Positions 17,229 to 25,726 of a stretch of DNA of 64,000 nt are shown one piece after another. The first letter of the stretch is position 1, and every line of letters starts with the position of its first letter. The notes under the pieces are model-generated. The model saw nothing but the letters and a program-made list of their open reading frames with translations, searched no databases and was not told where the DNA came from. The stretch lies in the NCBI RefSeq assembly GCF_019083995.1, contig NZ_JAHRCU010000002.1, forward strand, positions 186,001 to 250,000, read 5' to 3'. The position numbers and the translations under genes were made by a program. This DNA is from Roseococcus sp. SDR (lineage in GTDB: Bacteria; Pseudomonadota; Alphaproteobacteria; Acetobacterales; Acetobacteraceae).

Positions 17229-20200
17229 TCAGCCTATCATGCGGGAGAGAATGCTCTTGTACGCGAGGAGCATTTCCTGGTGCCCGGTGAGCTTCCAGAA
17301 GGCGCGCCGCGCCTGATGCGCCATGGCCTCGCGCCGCGCGTCATCCGTCACGAGTTCGACGAAGCGCCGCTTCCACGTCTGCATGTCGTTGAAGTCGTAA
17401 AGATAGCCGGACTCACCGTCGGTGACCTGCTCGTTCACGCCGAAGACCTTGGTCGAGAGCACGGGCAGCGAGGAATAGAGCGCCTCGACGACGCTGCGCG
17501 GATAGGCCTCGGAGCTGGAGTTCATCAGGAACATGTCGGCGGCGCGGTAATAGGGCGCCACATCCTCCGTCGCGTCGACGACGACCAGCCGCCTGCGCAC
17601 CTCTTCGGGAAGCTGCGTGAATTCGCGCATGAAGTCGTTGAGGCCGCTGCCCTCGACGGCGCCGAGGAAGACGATGGCGCAGGCCTCCCGCACCTCGGCC
17701 GGCAGCTCCGCGAAGGCCTGGGCCAGTTCACGCTGCCCCTTGCGAAGGTTCACCGTGCCGACGCACAGAGCGATCAGCCCCTCGGCCGGGAGATTGAGGC
17801 GGGCGCGCGCCGTCGCCTTGTCCATCTCCGCGACGCCTTCGAAGCGATCACCGGAAATGCCGTTGGGGATCACATGGACCTGCCCGCGCATGGCCTGGTC
17901 GGCCCAGGTGTCGCGGCTTGTCTGGGCGACGAAGACCACATTGGAGGCCTGCGTCAGGCCCCGGATCGCGGCGAGGCGCGCATCGCCCGTGAAGTGCGAG
18001 AAGCGCTCCTCCGCGGTGTAGGATTCCCGGACGATGACCATGCTCGGGATGCCGATGCTGGCCGCGAAATCGGCCATCGGCGCGGACTTCACCGTGTTGC
18101 AGACCAGCGCCTCGATCTCGTGCTTCTTGAGGAAGCTGATGACAGTGTCTCGCATCGCGGCGAAGCGCGTGTTCAGCGACTTCACCATGTGCCGGGCGTA
18201 GGGATCGAAGATCTCGAGCGCGGCGCCGGCCTTGGCGTATTGCTGTGCGAGCGGACCCGGGCCAGGCGCGAAGACGAAGGGCGTGATGCCCTGGCTCGAC
18301 AGGCCGGAGGCGAGCTCGAACAGGCTCCAGGGCGCCCCCTCGCCGAGCGAGAGATTGTGCGAGACGAAACCGACGCGGCGCGGGCGTTCCTTGAACAGGG
18401 CGGGCGCGTAGGTATGGTTCTCGATCAGCGTGGTGTAATTCTGCGTCGTCGCCTCGCGGCCGCAGGTCGCGGCGATGAAGCGCTGCACGCGGCGGACGTA
18501 GAGGTGGCGGAACGGATCGGCCTCGAGCTTCGCCATCGCGCGGTCCAGACCACGTTCGCCCTGGATGTCGGCGACCTCGTGCCCCGTGGCCCGCAATATC
18601 TCGCGGCAAGCCGGCGAGTTCGAGACGAGCGTGGGGATGCCCTGCATCATGGCCGCGATGAAGCGGTTGGGGCTCTTGGCCTGTTCCGCGTCGTCATAGG
18701 CGACGACGCAGAGCGTCGCTTCCGCGAAGCCCGCCTCCATCGCCTCCAGCGACCAGTCCTGGCAGAAGGGCAGGTAGTCCGGATGCGCCTTGAAGAAGCT
18801 GCGGCGGGAGATGACCAGCGGCTCGTAGCCGAAGCGACGGCGCAGCCGGTCCAGCATCCAGCGCGCGCTCTCGAAGTTGCCGCGATCCGGGTTGCCGAAC
18901 CACAGCACAACCTTCTTGCCGTTGAGGCGCGGCGGACGCGCGACGGCGCCGTAGTCCACCGGCTCGGGCACGTAGCGCACGGGGCGGTGCGGTGCGCGGG
19001 AGGCGACCTCCGCCTTCAATTCCCTGCTCGGAACCGTGACGAGGTTCGCGCGCTCGATCAGTTCGGCATAGCGGTCGATCGAAGAGACCGGCGGATCGAG
19101 ATGACGAAAAAGGCGCGGGTTCTCGTAGTACTTGTCGCAGACGTCGTAGATCAGGAACTGATCCGGATTGGCGCGCAGCTTCGCCATCACCACGTCGTCG
19201 CACATCTGGACGACGATGACGATGTCCGCATCCTCGTGGTAGCCCTGCACCACATCGAAGCGGCCGCCCTCAGCCAGAAACTCCGAAGGGTATTTGGCAC
19301 GCAGGCGGGACGAGCCGAACTTCTCCGGCGGTTCCCAGAAAGGCACGAAGGCGACCTTGGGCCGCCGCGCCGTGGCACGCCGCGACTGCGAGAAGAGCGA
19401 GCGGAAGACCTCGCCATACTCGCGCGCCGCCTGGGCGATGTTGTGGTGCCGCTCTGCGAAGGCCCGCGCCTCGGCGCCGATCCGTCGCCGGAAGCGGTCG
19501 TCGCGCTGCAGCCGGGAGATGGTCTCGGCGATCATCATCTCGTCGCGATCGGCGATCAGGATGCTCTTGCCGTTGACCATGAACTCGCTGTGGTAGCCGG
19601 CGTGAGGCGTCGTGATCACGGGGACGCCGAGCGAGATGGCCTCCATGATGACATTGGAGGTGCCCTCCCGACCGGGCGCAACCGGCTGCAGCAGCACATC
19701 GATCTTCGAATAGAAATCCGGGATCATCCGGTCATGCGGGATCTGGTGCGTTCCCTTCGAGGCCAGCAGAAGCTGCACGCCCGCACGCTCCGTCGCGGCC
19801 TTGACGAGGGGATAGCCCTTGATCTCCGCCTCAGCCGAGGATTTCAGGCTGGCCGCGAAGCCAACCGTGAAGGGACGCTCGCCCACCACGCGCTTGGCGG
19901 GTGACCACTCCTCGAGGTCGAGTGCATTCGGAATGAGGTGGACATTTCCATGCGCGCGGCTGACGCGCAGGTAGAGCTCGGCGTTCAGCGCGACGATCGC
20001 GTCGAAGCGCTTGAGGCCCTTGCGCATCGCCTCGACATCATCGCCGAAGAGGCGATCAAGCGGACGCGGGCCGCCGATGCGAAGGACCGAGCGCCGGGCC
20101 TCCGCAGGGTAGCGCTCAGCGACGATTGCATCGAAATAGACCGCGATGGCGGCCGGGTCGCTGCCGGCGATGGAGTGCTCGAAGTTCGGGAGCCGCTCAG

Positions 20201-20546
20201 CCAGGCGCTTGGCGTTGTTGCCATAGGCCCAGCCGGCATTGTCCGCCGGACCGATGATCCAGTTGACGGCCCGCTTGTTCGATCGCGCCTTGGCCGCGCC
20301 ATCCGACGCAGCGGGCACTGTCGCGATCGCGGGGGCGGATGGCGTCCGGCCTTCGTTCGGCCGGCCCTGAACAGTCTCGGCGCGGTTCGCGAGCAGCTGC
20401 AAGGCCGCCTCGACAGCGGCGGCAAGGCGGGCGATGTGTGCATTGGAACGGTCAACCGACGCACGCAGGGCCGCCAGTGCCGCAGCAGTATCGTTCGACA
20501 CGTCGGCGTCGCTTACGCTGACACTGCGCGGAAGATCCTTGCTCAT
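17229..20546 (-). CDS. Giant glycosyltransferase with three GT-B-like modules
   Basis: A cytoplasmic protein of 1105 residues. A helical N-terminal stretch of about 92 residues may form a coiled coil. Three glycosyltransferase-like modules follow at roughly 94-385, 395-710 and 722-1105. Modules 1 and 3 carry the GT4 donor-site EX7E motif (EGTSNVIME and EAYPRSVVE), and module 3 also has the VGTVNLRKGQ loop and an IPNG turn. Module 2 keeps the fold pattern (VLWFGNPDRGNF, SPNRFIAAMMQGIPTLVS) but lacks the EX7E glutamates, so it may be inactive or use another donor. Such chains usually build repeating oligosaccharides on a surface glycan. It is the first gene of the minus-strand methyltransferase and propeller operon. 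Confidence 0.82.
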   Translation of the reverse strand: MSKDLPRSVSVSDADVSNDTAAALAALRASVDRSNAHIARLAAAVEAALQLLANRAETVQGRPNEGRTPSAPAIATVPAASDGAAKARSNKRAVNWIIGPADNAGWAYGNNAKRLAERLPNFEHSIAGSDPAAIAVYFDAIVAERYPAEARRSVLRIGGPRPLDRLFGDDVEAMRKGLKRFDAIVALNAELYLRVSRAHGNVHLIPNALDLEEWSPAKRVVGERPFTVGFAASLKSSAEAEIKGYPLVKAATERAGVQLLLASKGTHQIPHDRMIPDFYSKIDVLLQPVAPGREGTSNVIMEAISLGVPVITTPHAGYHSEFMVNGKSILIADRDEMMIAETISRLQRDDRFRRRIGAEARAFAERHHNIAQAAREYGEVFRSLFSQSRRATARRPKVAFVPFWEPPEKFGSSRLRAKYPSEFLAEGGRFDVVQGYHEDADIVIVVQMCDDVVMAKLRANPDQFLIYDVCDKYYENPRLFRHLDPPVSSIDRYAELIERANLVTVPSRELKAEVASRAPHRPVRYVPEPVDYGAVARPPRLNGKKVVLWFGNPDRGNFESARWMLDRLRRRFGYEPLVISRRSFFKAHPDYLPFCQDWSLEAMEAGFAEATLCVVAYDDAEQAKSPNRFIAAMMQGIPTLVSNSPACREILRATGHEVADIQGERGLDRAMAKLEADPFRHLYVRRVQRFIAATCGREATTQNYTTLIENHTYAPALFKERPRRVGFVSHNLSLGEGAPWSLFELASGLSSQGITPFVFAPGPGPLAQQYAKAGAALEIFDPYARHMVKSLNTRFAAMRDTVISFLKKHEIEALVCNTVKSAPMADFAASIGIPSMVIVRESYTAEERFSHFTGDARLAAIRGLTQASNVVFVAQTSRDTWADQAMRGQVHVIPNGISGDRFEGVAEMDKATARARLNLPAEGLIALCVGTVNLRKGQRELAQAFAELPAEVREACAIVFLGAVEGSGLNDFMREFTQLPEEVRRRLVVVDATEDVAPYYRAADMFLMNSSSEAYPRSVVEALYSSLPVLSTKVFGVNEQVTDGESGYLYDFNDMQTWKRRFVELVTDDARREAMAHQARRAFWKLTGHQEMLLAYKSILSRMIG

Positions 20547-20635
20547 GATCGCGTTCTATCGGAAAAATTGAGCGCAACAAGGGTGAGAGGCCGCACCTCG
20601 CGACAAAGTCATACTTTCTCTTTTTTGACTTCCGT

Positions 20636-22165
20636 TCAGGCGCCGGAGACGGCACTCCGAACCGCAGAACGCACCTCCCTGACGATCATGTGGGGATCAT
20701 CGGACCAGACACGCTCTTCACCAAAAGCCGTAATGATGTCGCAAGCTTTATTGTATTTGGCATGTAAATTTGCGGTCGACACGGCCAACGCCCCGCTGCC
20801 TCCACTTTCGAGGAGCAGGACTGCTTCGCGTGCAAGACGGGGGCTGACGATCGGGGCGGAAAGAAGAGGCCTGAGCTGCACCTCTGCCGCGTCCGGGCGG
20901 CCGGTCCGCGCCCAGCATCGCGCCAGCAGCACCCGCGCCTCTGCGTCCCTGCCTTCCAGGCGGCAGAAGCGTCGGAGGGTCGTCTTTGCGTCCTCCCATT
21001 GCTCCGCCGCGACCTGAAGGCGAGCGCGCGCGAGCAGCACGGGCGGTGCCCCCTGAAGCTTCGGCGGCAGCCGATCCAGGATGGCAATGGCCTGCTCAGT
21101 ACGCCCCAGCTCCGTCAATATGCTGGCGAGTCCGACCATCGCCGCGAGGTCGTTGGGGTGACTGTTTGCCGCCGTCTCCGCCAGGCGATGGGCATCCTCC
21201 ATGCGGCCGATGGCCCGCGCGACAGCGGCTTGGGCGTTAAGGCTGCGCGCGCTGGCTGCGTCCAGCTTCGTGGCCAGTTCGAGCATCGCCTGCGCCAGAT
21301 CGAGTCGGCCAAGTTCCAGCGCCGCAGCGAGACCGGAGTGCAGGATATCCAGGCGCAGCGTGCGGTCATGCATACGGTCCAGCTTGAGCAGGAGCCTTAC
21401 GGAGGCCAGTGCCGCCAGCACCGCGGCGCCCGGACGGCGATGCGCACGGAGCGTCTCCGCCAACCCATGCCAGAACAGGGCCCCGGTGCACCGTTCGCGC
21501 CGATAGAGCCCGGTAAACTGCCGGCAATCGAAGCCGCCCTGGATCAGAGAACCCGTTACCGCAGTGATGATGCCGACCTCGCTGAGAAGACGGGCGGTGT
21601 TATGTCCGGCAAAGGGAATGATGACACGTTCCACCGGGCGCAGTGCTTCGAACAGCGCGACATGTTTGGCGTCGGGTCTGAACATGGGATCAAACAGGAC
21701 CAGCATCCGGCTCTTCGGATCGATCCCTTCGGCCATATTATCCGCAGCGAAATCGAGCTTCGCCGCATAGTTGCGCCAACGAGTCTCGAACGGGACCTTG
21801 GCGGCGTCGATCGAGAACTGGGGCGAGAAGACGACCACCTGGTAGGGCTGCAGCAGGCGCGAGAAACGCATGGCGGCATATCCGCCCATGCTGGAACCAT
21901 AGAGCGTCAGACGTCGCCCCTCGAAGACCCCGGAGGCCCGGAGGCTCTCAAGCGCCTCGACGGTCTCGGGCGTCTGCCACCAATGATTTTTCTTGCTGAT
22001 GAAATGGATCGCGGAAATGCCCCGCTTCTCCAGGTAGGTCTCGCCAAAGCCCTTCTCGACCGGCGGGTTGGCGGCGCGGCCGGTGAAGGTGATGACCAGA
22101 TCCCCCCCGGTCGCCTGGAACTGCCGACCGACGACCTTGATATCGTTCCCGTCAAAGAGAATCAT
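20636..22165 (-). CDS. Alpha/beta-hydrolase with C-terminal TPR-like repeats
   Basis: A 509-residue protein from ATG 22165, preceded by an AAGGTG ribosome site. The first 230 residues read as an alpha/beta hydrolase: nucleophile elbow LYGSSMGGYAAMR (Ser), an Asp after strand 7 in LVLFDPMFRPD, and the catalytic His in IPFAGHNTARLL. The remaining 270 residues are helical repeats of TPR type (LNAQAAVARAIGRMEDAHRL and following). No signal peptide is seen. It precedes the giant glycosyltransferase on the same strand by 89 nt. In a glycan cluster it could deacylate a glycan or carrier, or act as an assembly scaffold; the actual substrate cannot be read from sequence. Confidence 0.7.
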   Translation of the reverse strand: MILFDGNDIKVVGRQFQATGGDLVITFTGRAANPPVEKGFGETYLEKRGISAIHFISKKNHWWQTPETVEALESLRASGVFEGRRLTLYGSSMGGYAAMRFSRLLQPYQVVVFSPQFSIDAAKVPFETRWRNYAAKLDFAADNMAEGIDPKSRMLVLFDPMFRPDAKHVALFEALRPVERVIIPFAGHNTARLLSEVGIITAVTGSLIQGGFDCRQFTGLYRRERCTGALFWHGLAETLRAHRRPGAAVLAALASVRLLLKLDRMHDRTLRLDILHSGLAAALELGRLDLAQAMLELATKLDAASARSLNAQAAVARAIGRMEDAHRLAETAANSHPNDLAAMVGLASILTELGRTEQAIAILDRLPPKLQGAPPVLLARARLQVAAEQWEDAKTTLRRFCRLEGRDAEARVLLARCWARTGRPDAAEVQLRPLLSAPIVSPRLAREAVLLLESGGSGALAVSTANLHAKYNKACDIITAFGEERVWSDDPHMIVREVRSAVRSAVSGA

Positions 22166-22581
22166 CCTAGCACCTTGGTTGTTACATGGCGTCGTTGTCA
22201 ACGCGTTGCGCCCTCGGCCGCGGCGATGCGGCGGCGCGGTGATGCAGGCACACCCAATTTGTCCCGCCCCCACGGACCAGGCGGCCCTGCCTTCAACTTG
22301 CCCGCTGGCCTCGCGGCTGGACGCGGACCGGCACATCCGGCGCGGCACGATCCTGCGAACACTCGGCCATCACGTGTCATGCGCGCGGACCCGAAGACCG
22401 TGGGTGGCACCAAGAACTGGTTTATGGGGCGGGCTGGAGTGCTTCCGGGGCATGCGCGCGGCGGCGTCACACGCCGCACGAAGCAGCGCGCACCCTGGTT
22501 TAACAGCCTGTATCAATTGACAGTCAGGGTGATAGGCGATATCCCCGCCAAGGTTCCGAGCTACGTCTCAAGGAGAACACG
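22166..22581. other. 416-bp divergent intergenic region
   Basis: This region separates the hydrolase-TPR gene from the HU-like gene and has no convincing coding frame. It should hold promoters in both directions. A perfect TTGACA-type hexamer for the minus strand (TGTCAA at 22196-22201 on the plus strand) lies about 30 nt before the hydrolase start, but no matching -10 box is clear. The plus-strand promoter is listed separately. Confidence 0.5.
22517..22545 (+). promoter_or_regulatory. Candidate sigma-70 promoter of the HU-like gene
   Basis: A perfect -35 hexamer TTGACA (22517-22522) is followed after 17 bp by TATCCC (22540-22545), a partial -10 box. It lies about 36 bp upstream of the HU start and is followed by AAGGAGA as ribosome site. 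The -35 match is strong; the -10 match is weak. Confidence 0.4.
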
Positions 22582-22872
22582 ATGAAGATCGATGACATGC
22601 TGCCCGCGATCGCCGAAAGCACGCAGGTCTCCCGCCGGGACGTGAAGAAGGTCGTGTCGGCGCTTTTTTCCTCGATCAAGGAAGCGGTTGAGGCCGGCCA
22701 GAAGGTCAACGTCCCCGGGCTTGGCGCGTTTCAGCTCAAGGAGCGTGCGGCCGGTGAGAAGGTGAACCCGAAGACTGGTGAGACGAAGGCTGTGACGGCT
22801 GCGCGCTTCACCGTGCTGAAGCCGTCGGCCAAGGCAACCGGCCGGCCGAAGAAGTCGAAGGCCGCCGACTGA
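22582..22872 (+). CDS. HU-family DNA-binding protein, divergent paralogue
   Basis: A 96-residue histone-like protein. The HU fold is visible: an N-terminal helix pair (MLPAIAESTQVSRRDVKKVV), the VPGLGAFQLKER turn (HU/IHF usually has GFG-x-F here), and the basic arm with KVNPKTGET carrying the Pro that kinks DNA. A lysine-rich tail (GRPKKSK) extends past the usual end. It has a strong ribosome site AAGGAGA and its own candidate promoter. It lies 6 nt before a sulfotransferase gene, so the two may be co-transcribed. It differs clearly from ihfA at 2606-2917. It could compact DNA locally or regulate the glycan island; neither role is shown by the sequence. Confidence 0.82.
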   Translation: MKIDDMLPAIAESTQVSRRDVKKVVSALFSSIKEAVEAGQKVNVPGLGAFQLKERAAGEKVNPKTGETKAVTAARFTVLKPSAKATGRPKKSKAAD

Positions 22873-22878
22873 GGCAGC

Positions 22879-23805
22879 GTGGACCGGCTTGTGATGGGCA
22901 TGGAGAAGACCGCTTTGTCACTGCCGGGCAGCATTCTTATCCTCGGTCCCGCCAAGGGCGGTACTACGGCACTTTTCTACGCCATTCGGGCGGCGTTGAG
23001 AGGGCGGCCCGGCCTGCAGGTCGAGGGGCTGTTCGAACCGACCGAGCTTCCCGCTATCACGAACTATCTGCGCGACAGCACAGACGAGGTTCGGCTGGTC
23101 AAGGGCCTACTCGGCCCGTTGCTGCGACGCCCGGGAGCTTTTTCCGAGTTTGAGCGGTTTGAGCGGCGGATCGTGATTTTCCGCGACCCACGCGACAATA
23201 TCGTGAGCCGGCTGGTCTTCATGTTGACCAACCTGTTCCACCCCCGGGAACGCGACAAGATCGAGCAGGTCATCGCGCTGTTTCGCGCAAAGGAGCAGCG
23301 CCCGGAAGCCATGAGCATCATGGCCATTGTCCGTCGGCTGGGTGAATTGTCAGGGCGCGACGAATTGGCGCTGAAGCTGCGGGAAAACTCCGTCCTCGCG
23401 GCGAAGATGAAGCGGGATCATGGCGATAAGTACTTCATGATGCCTTATGAGGACATGGTAGCGGGGCAGTTCGACGCACTGAGCCATTACCTTGGCTTCC
23501 CGGTGAGCGGCGATTTCGAGGTTGACAAGAAGCACGGCTACGTCGCGCGCCGAAAGGCCGCGAAGGATTGGGTCAACTGGTTCCTCGAAGAGGATATCGA
23601 GTTCTTCGTGAGGCCGGTGGCCGATGATTTCCGCCTGCTCGGCTTTGACCCGGAGGAACGCCCAACGGGTCCGCGGGACATCGCGCCGGCCGTCTGCAGC
23701 GAATATGTCACCGCGCAGTTCGAGCGGATCCGCGCAAAGCGGCAGCAGCAGCGCTTGGCGCGCCGCGAACGCGAAAAGAGCGCGGGCACGCCAGACGCAG
23801 CCTGA
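22879..23805 (+). CDS. Sulfotransferase-family protein (second)
   Basis: A 308-residue protein with a PAPS-binding P-loop near the N terminus (ILILGPAKGGTTALFYAI) and, about 80 residues later, the 3'-phosphate-binding segment IVIFRDPRDNIVSRLV with the Arg-Asp-Pro-Arg pattern and downstream Ser typical of sulfotransferases. The C terminus is strongly basic (KRQQQRLARREREKS). Start GTG 22879 is 6 nt after the HU stop; GTG 22891, ATG 22894 and ATG 22900 are alternatives. Its base composition is lower in G+C than its neighbours (28 of 60 at 23401-23460), suggesting acquisition from elsewhere. The acceptor is unknown, but a surface glycan is most likely from context. Confidence 0.78.
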   Translation: MDRLVMGMEKTALSLPGSILILGPAKGGTTALFYAIRAALRGRPGLQVEGLFEPTELPAITNYLRDSTDEVRLVKGLLGPLLRRPGAFSEFERFERRIVIFRDPRDNIVSRLVFMLTNLFHPRERDKIEQVIALFRAKEQRPEAMSIMAIVRRLGELSGRDELALKLRENSVLAAKMKRDHGDKYFMMPYEDMVAGQFDALSHYLGFPVSGDFEVDKKHGYVARRKAAKDWVNWFLEEDIEFFVRPVADDFRLLGFDPEERPTGPRDIAPAVCSEYVTAQFERIRAKRQQQRLARREREKSAGTPDAA

Positions 23806-24010
23806 CGCCGTTCGGCATCGTCCTGCCCGCATGCTTGGGCGCGGCCTTGTGCTGCCCCCGAACGCGCGCAAACCTCATATTGCCATATGCCAATCGGAGA
23901 TCGGACGTCTGAGCGCCCAGCCGCCATTGGGTTTGATCCGGCCTCGGTGGTATAGTATTCGCGTTTTTTGATTGCGCCCCTTCGGTCGTCTCAAGCCCGG
24001 GATTAGTCTC

Positions 24011-24958
24011 ATGCAAGTCATTCAGGTTGCGGGTCTCGCTCACAGCGGGACCACCGTCACGGACCGGATCCTCTCCTGCTTTCCTGGGGTCGTGGGTCTG
24101 GGCGAGGTCGGGCAGCTCTGGATCAAGGCGGAGAACGGGACCTTCGACAATTCGCGCTGCCCCTGCGGCGAGACGGCGCCCGGCTGCCCCTATTGGGGCC
24201 GGATCCTGAGTCGTCGCCATCCGACGCAGGAGCAGTTCTTTCGTGCCGTCGTTGAATCGGCCGCGCATGGAGGCCAGAAGACGCTGGTGGATACCTCGAA
24301 GGCCATGGCCGGTGTGTCCCATTACGCACGGCTGCGCGACCGCGGCGAGGTAGACCGCGTCGTCATGCTCCGCCTCGTGCGCGATCCGCGCGGCTGGGTG
24401 CATTCCATGATGCGCCGGAACGAGATCGCGGCCGATGACACCACGGCGATCCGGGGCCTGTTCTATCGCTGGCTGCTGGGCGCAATCCGGCTCGATCGTC
24501 GCGCCCACCGTCCCGATGTGGAGAAGATCTATCTCTGGTACGACAAGCTTGTCCTTGAGCGGCAGGAAGCGCAGCTCGGCAAGCAACTCGGGCTGCCGGA
24601 GGTCGAGGGGGAGTTCTCGCTCCTCAACGCCAACCAGCATGCGATCGCGGGCAACAAGTTCGTCTTCTCGGAGCGGCGCGCGACGCTCTCCTATGATGGT
24701 CGATGGCTGTCCAACCGCCATATCGAGGACGTCTACGCCACGCTGCCGACCGTGCGACACTATTATCACGAGGTGCAGAAGCTCCATCTCCTGACGACCG
24801 GCCAACTGCGGCAATTGCCTGGGACCGAGATGGTGCGGGGCCACCTGAAGAACGTGGAGAACCCGGCGCACCACGCCGAGATCGAGGCTGCGATCGCCAG
24901 GATCGCGGTCGTTGCCGATACCGCCGGCGACGCGCCGGTGGCGGCCCAGGCAGCGTAG
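24011..24958 (+). CDS. Sulfotransferase-family protein (third)
   Basis: A 315-residue protein beginning at ATG 24011 (MQVIQVAGLAHSGTT); an in-frame TTG at 23972 would add 13 residues before the fold. The first strand and P-loop VAGLAHSGTTVTDRIL fit the sulfotransferase superfamily, and VVMLRLVRDPRGWVHSMM gives the conserved Arg-Asp-Pro-Arg and later Ser that bind the PAPS 3'-phosphate. The cysteines in RCPCGETAPGCPYWG are reminiscent of eukaryotic-like carbohydrate sulfotransferases or a small metal knuckle. About 200 bp of low-GC spacer separates it from the previous sulfotransferase. It is followed in the same direction by the GNSH/GSCFA/epimerase genes. Confidence 0.74.
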   Translation: MQVIQVAGLAHSGTTVTDRILSCFPGVVGLGEVGQLWIKAENGTFDNSRCPCGETAPGCPYWGRILSRRHPTQEQFFRAVVESAAHGGQKTLVDTSKAMAGVSHYARLRDRGEVDRVVMLRLVRDPRGWVHSMMRRNEIAADDTTAIRGLFYRWLLGAIRLDRRAHRPDVEKIYLWYDKLVLERQEAQLGKQLGLPEVEGEFSLLNANQHAIAGNKFVFSERRATLSYDGRWLSNRHIEDVYATLPTVRHYYHEVQKLHLLTTGQLRQLPGTEMVRGHLKNVENPAHHAEIEAAIARIAVVADTAGDAPVAAQAA

Positions 24959-25024
24959 GGTGGGGCGCGCCCTGTGCATTCATGGAGCACGGCGGCGCCT
25001 GGAAACCGTGCTGGAGGTATGCTC

Positions 25025-25726
25025 GTGACCACCATGTTCTGCGTCGGCAACAGCCATCTCGCCGCCGTGGCCAAGGGTGCTTCCATCGCCGATATCCCGG
25101 TGCTGGCCCTTGCGATGAGGCACAAGTTGGCGAAGCACAAAGAGGGCGAATTGGGCGAGGCCTTCTGGGCCAAGATCTCCGAAGAAGTCGCCACCCGAAA
25201 GCCAACACGCATCTTCGCCTTCATCGGGGGCGGAACGCCGGCCATGCTCGGCCTGTTGCGCCACTCCGAGCCCTTCGACTTCGTCCTGCCCGATGCGCCA
25301 ACGCTGCCGCTCTCAGAGGGGAGCACCGTGCTGCCCTATGACGCCGTGCGAGCCATTGCCAGCGCGCATATGCGGCGGCATTTCCGCCGCCTGAACCGTC
25401 TCGCGGCGCTCGGCGTCCCCGTCGTGCAATGCGAGACGCCTCCCCCGGTACCGGACAATGGCTTCCTCGCCCGGCACGTCGCGCAGACCCATCCGGAGGT
25501 CGACGTAGCGAGCATCTCGCCGCCCGCCATGCGTTACAAGATCTGGCGGCTGCACAGCCAGCTCTTCGAGCAGTTCTGCAAGAGCCGACAGATCGGCTAC
25601 GCTCGCAATCCACCCGAGGTTGCTGATGCGGATGGCTTCCTGAAGCAGGAGTATTGGGGCGACATCGTCCACGGCAACGCGCGCTACGGCGCGGCAGTGC
25701 TGCGGCAACTCAAGGAGCTCGCGTGA
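25025..25726 (+). CDS. Unnamed SGNH-like protein with GNSH block, paired with GSCFA gene
   Basis: I do not recognise a named family. From GTG 25025, placed 7 nt after a GGAGG site (ATG 25019 is too close to that site), it has 233 residues. The N terminus reads MFCVGNSHLAAVAKG, an SGNH block-I-like turn with Ser-His, and the C terminus has GDIVHGNARYG, like the Asp-x-x-His block V. A middle strand ends in FIGGGTPA. Together these suggest an SGNH-fold esterase or acyltransferase acting in the cytoplasm, since no signal peptide is present. The stop overlaps the GSCFA gene start (TGATG), which implies tight coupling and perhaps a protein complex. Confidence 0.6.
   Translation: MTTMFCVGNSHLAAVAKGASIADIPVLALAMRHKLAKHKEGELGEAFWAKISEEVATRKPTRIFAFIGGGTPAMLGLLRHSEPFDFVLPDAPTLPLSEGSTVLPYDAVRAIASAHMRRHFRRLNRLAALGVPVVQCETPPPVPDNGFLARHVAQTHPEVDVASISPPAMRYKIWRLHSQLFEQFCKSRQIGYARNPPEVADADGFLKQEYWGDIVHGNARYGAAVLRQLKELA

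Noticed and set aside
16998-19904. Very long open frame (968 residues) on the strand opposite the giant glycosyltransferase
   Set aside because: It mirrors the real gene, has no family motif, and is rich in Arg, His, Asp and Gly, as expected for the antisense frame of high-GC coding DNA.
20553-20580. TAGAAC and TTGTTG hexamers before the giant glycosyltransferase (minus strand, 16-bp spacing)
   Set aside because: The -10 box would lie only 6 nt from the ATG, needing a leaderless message, so I do not list it as a promoter.
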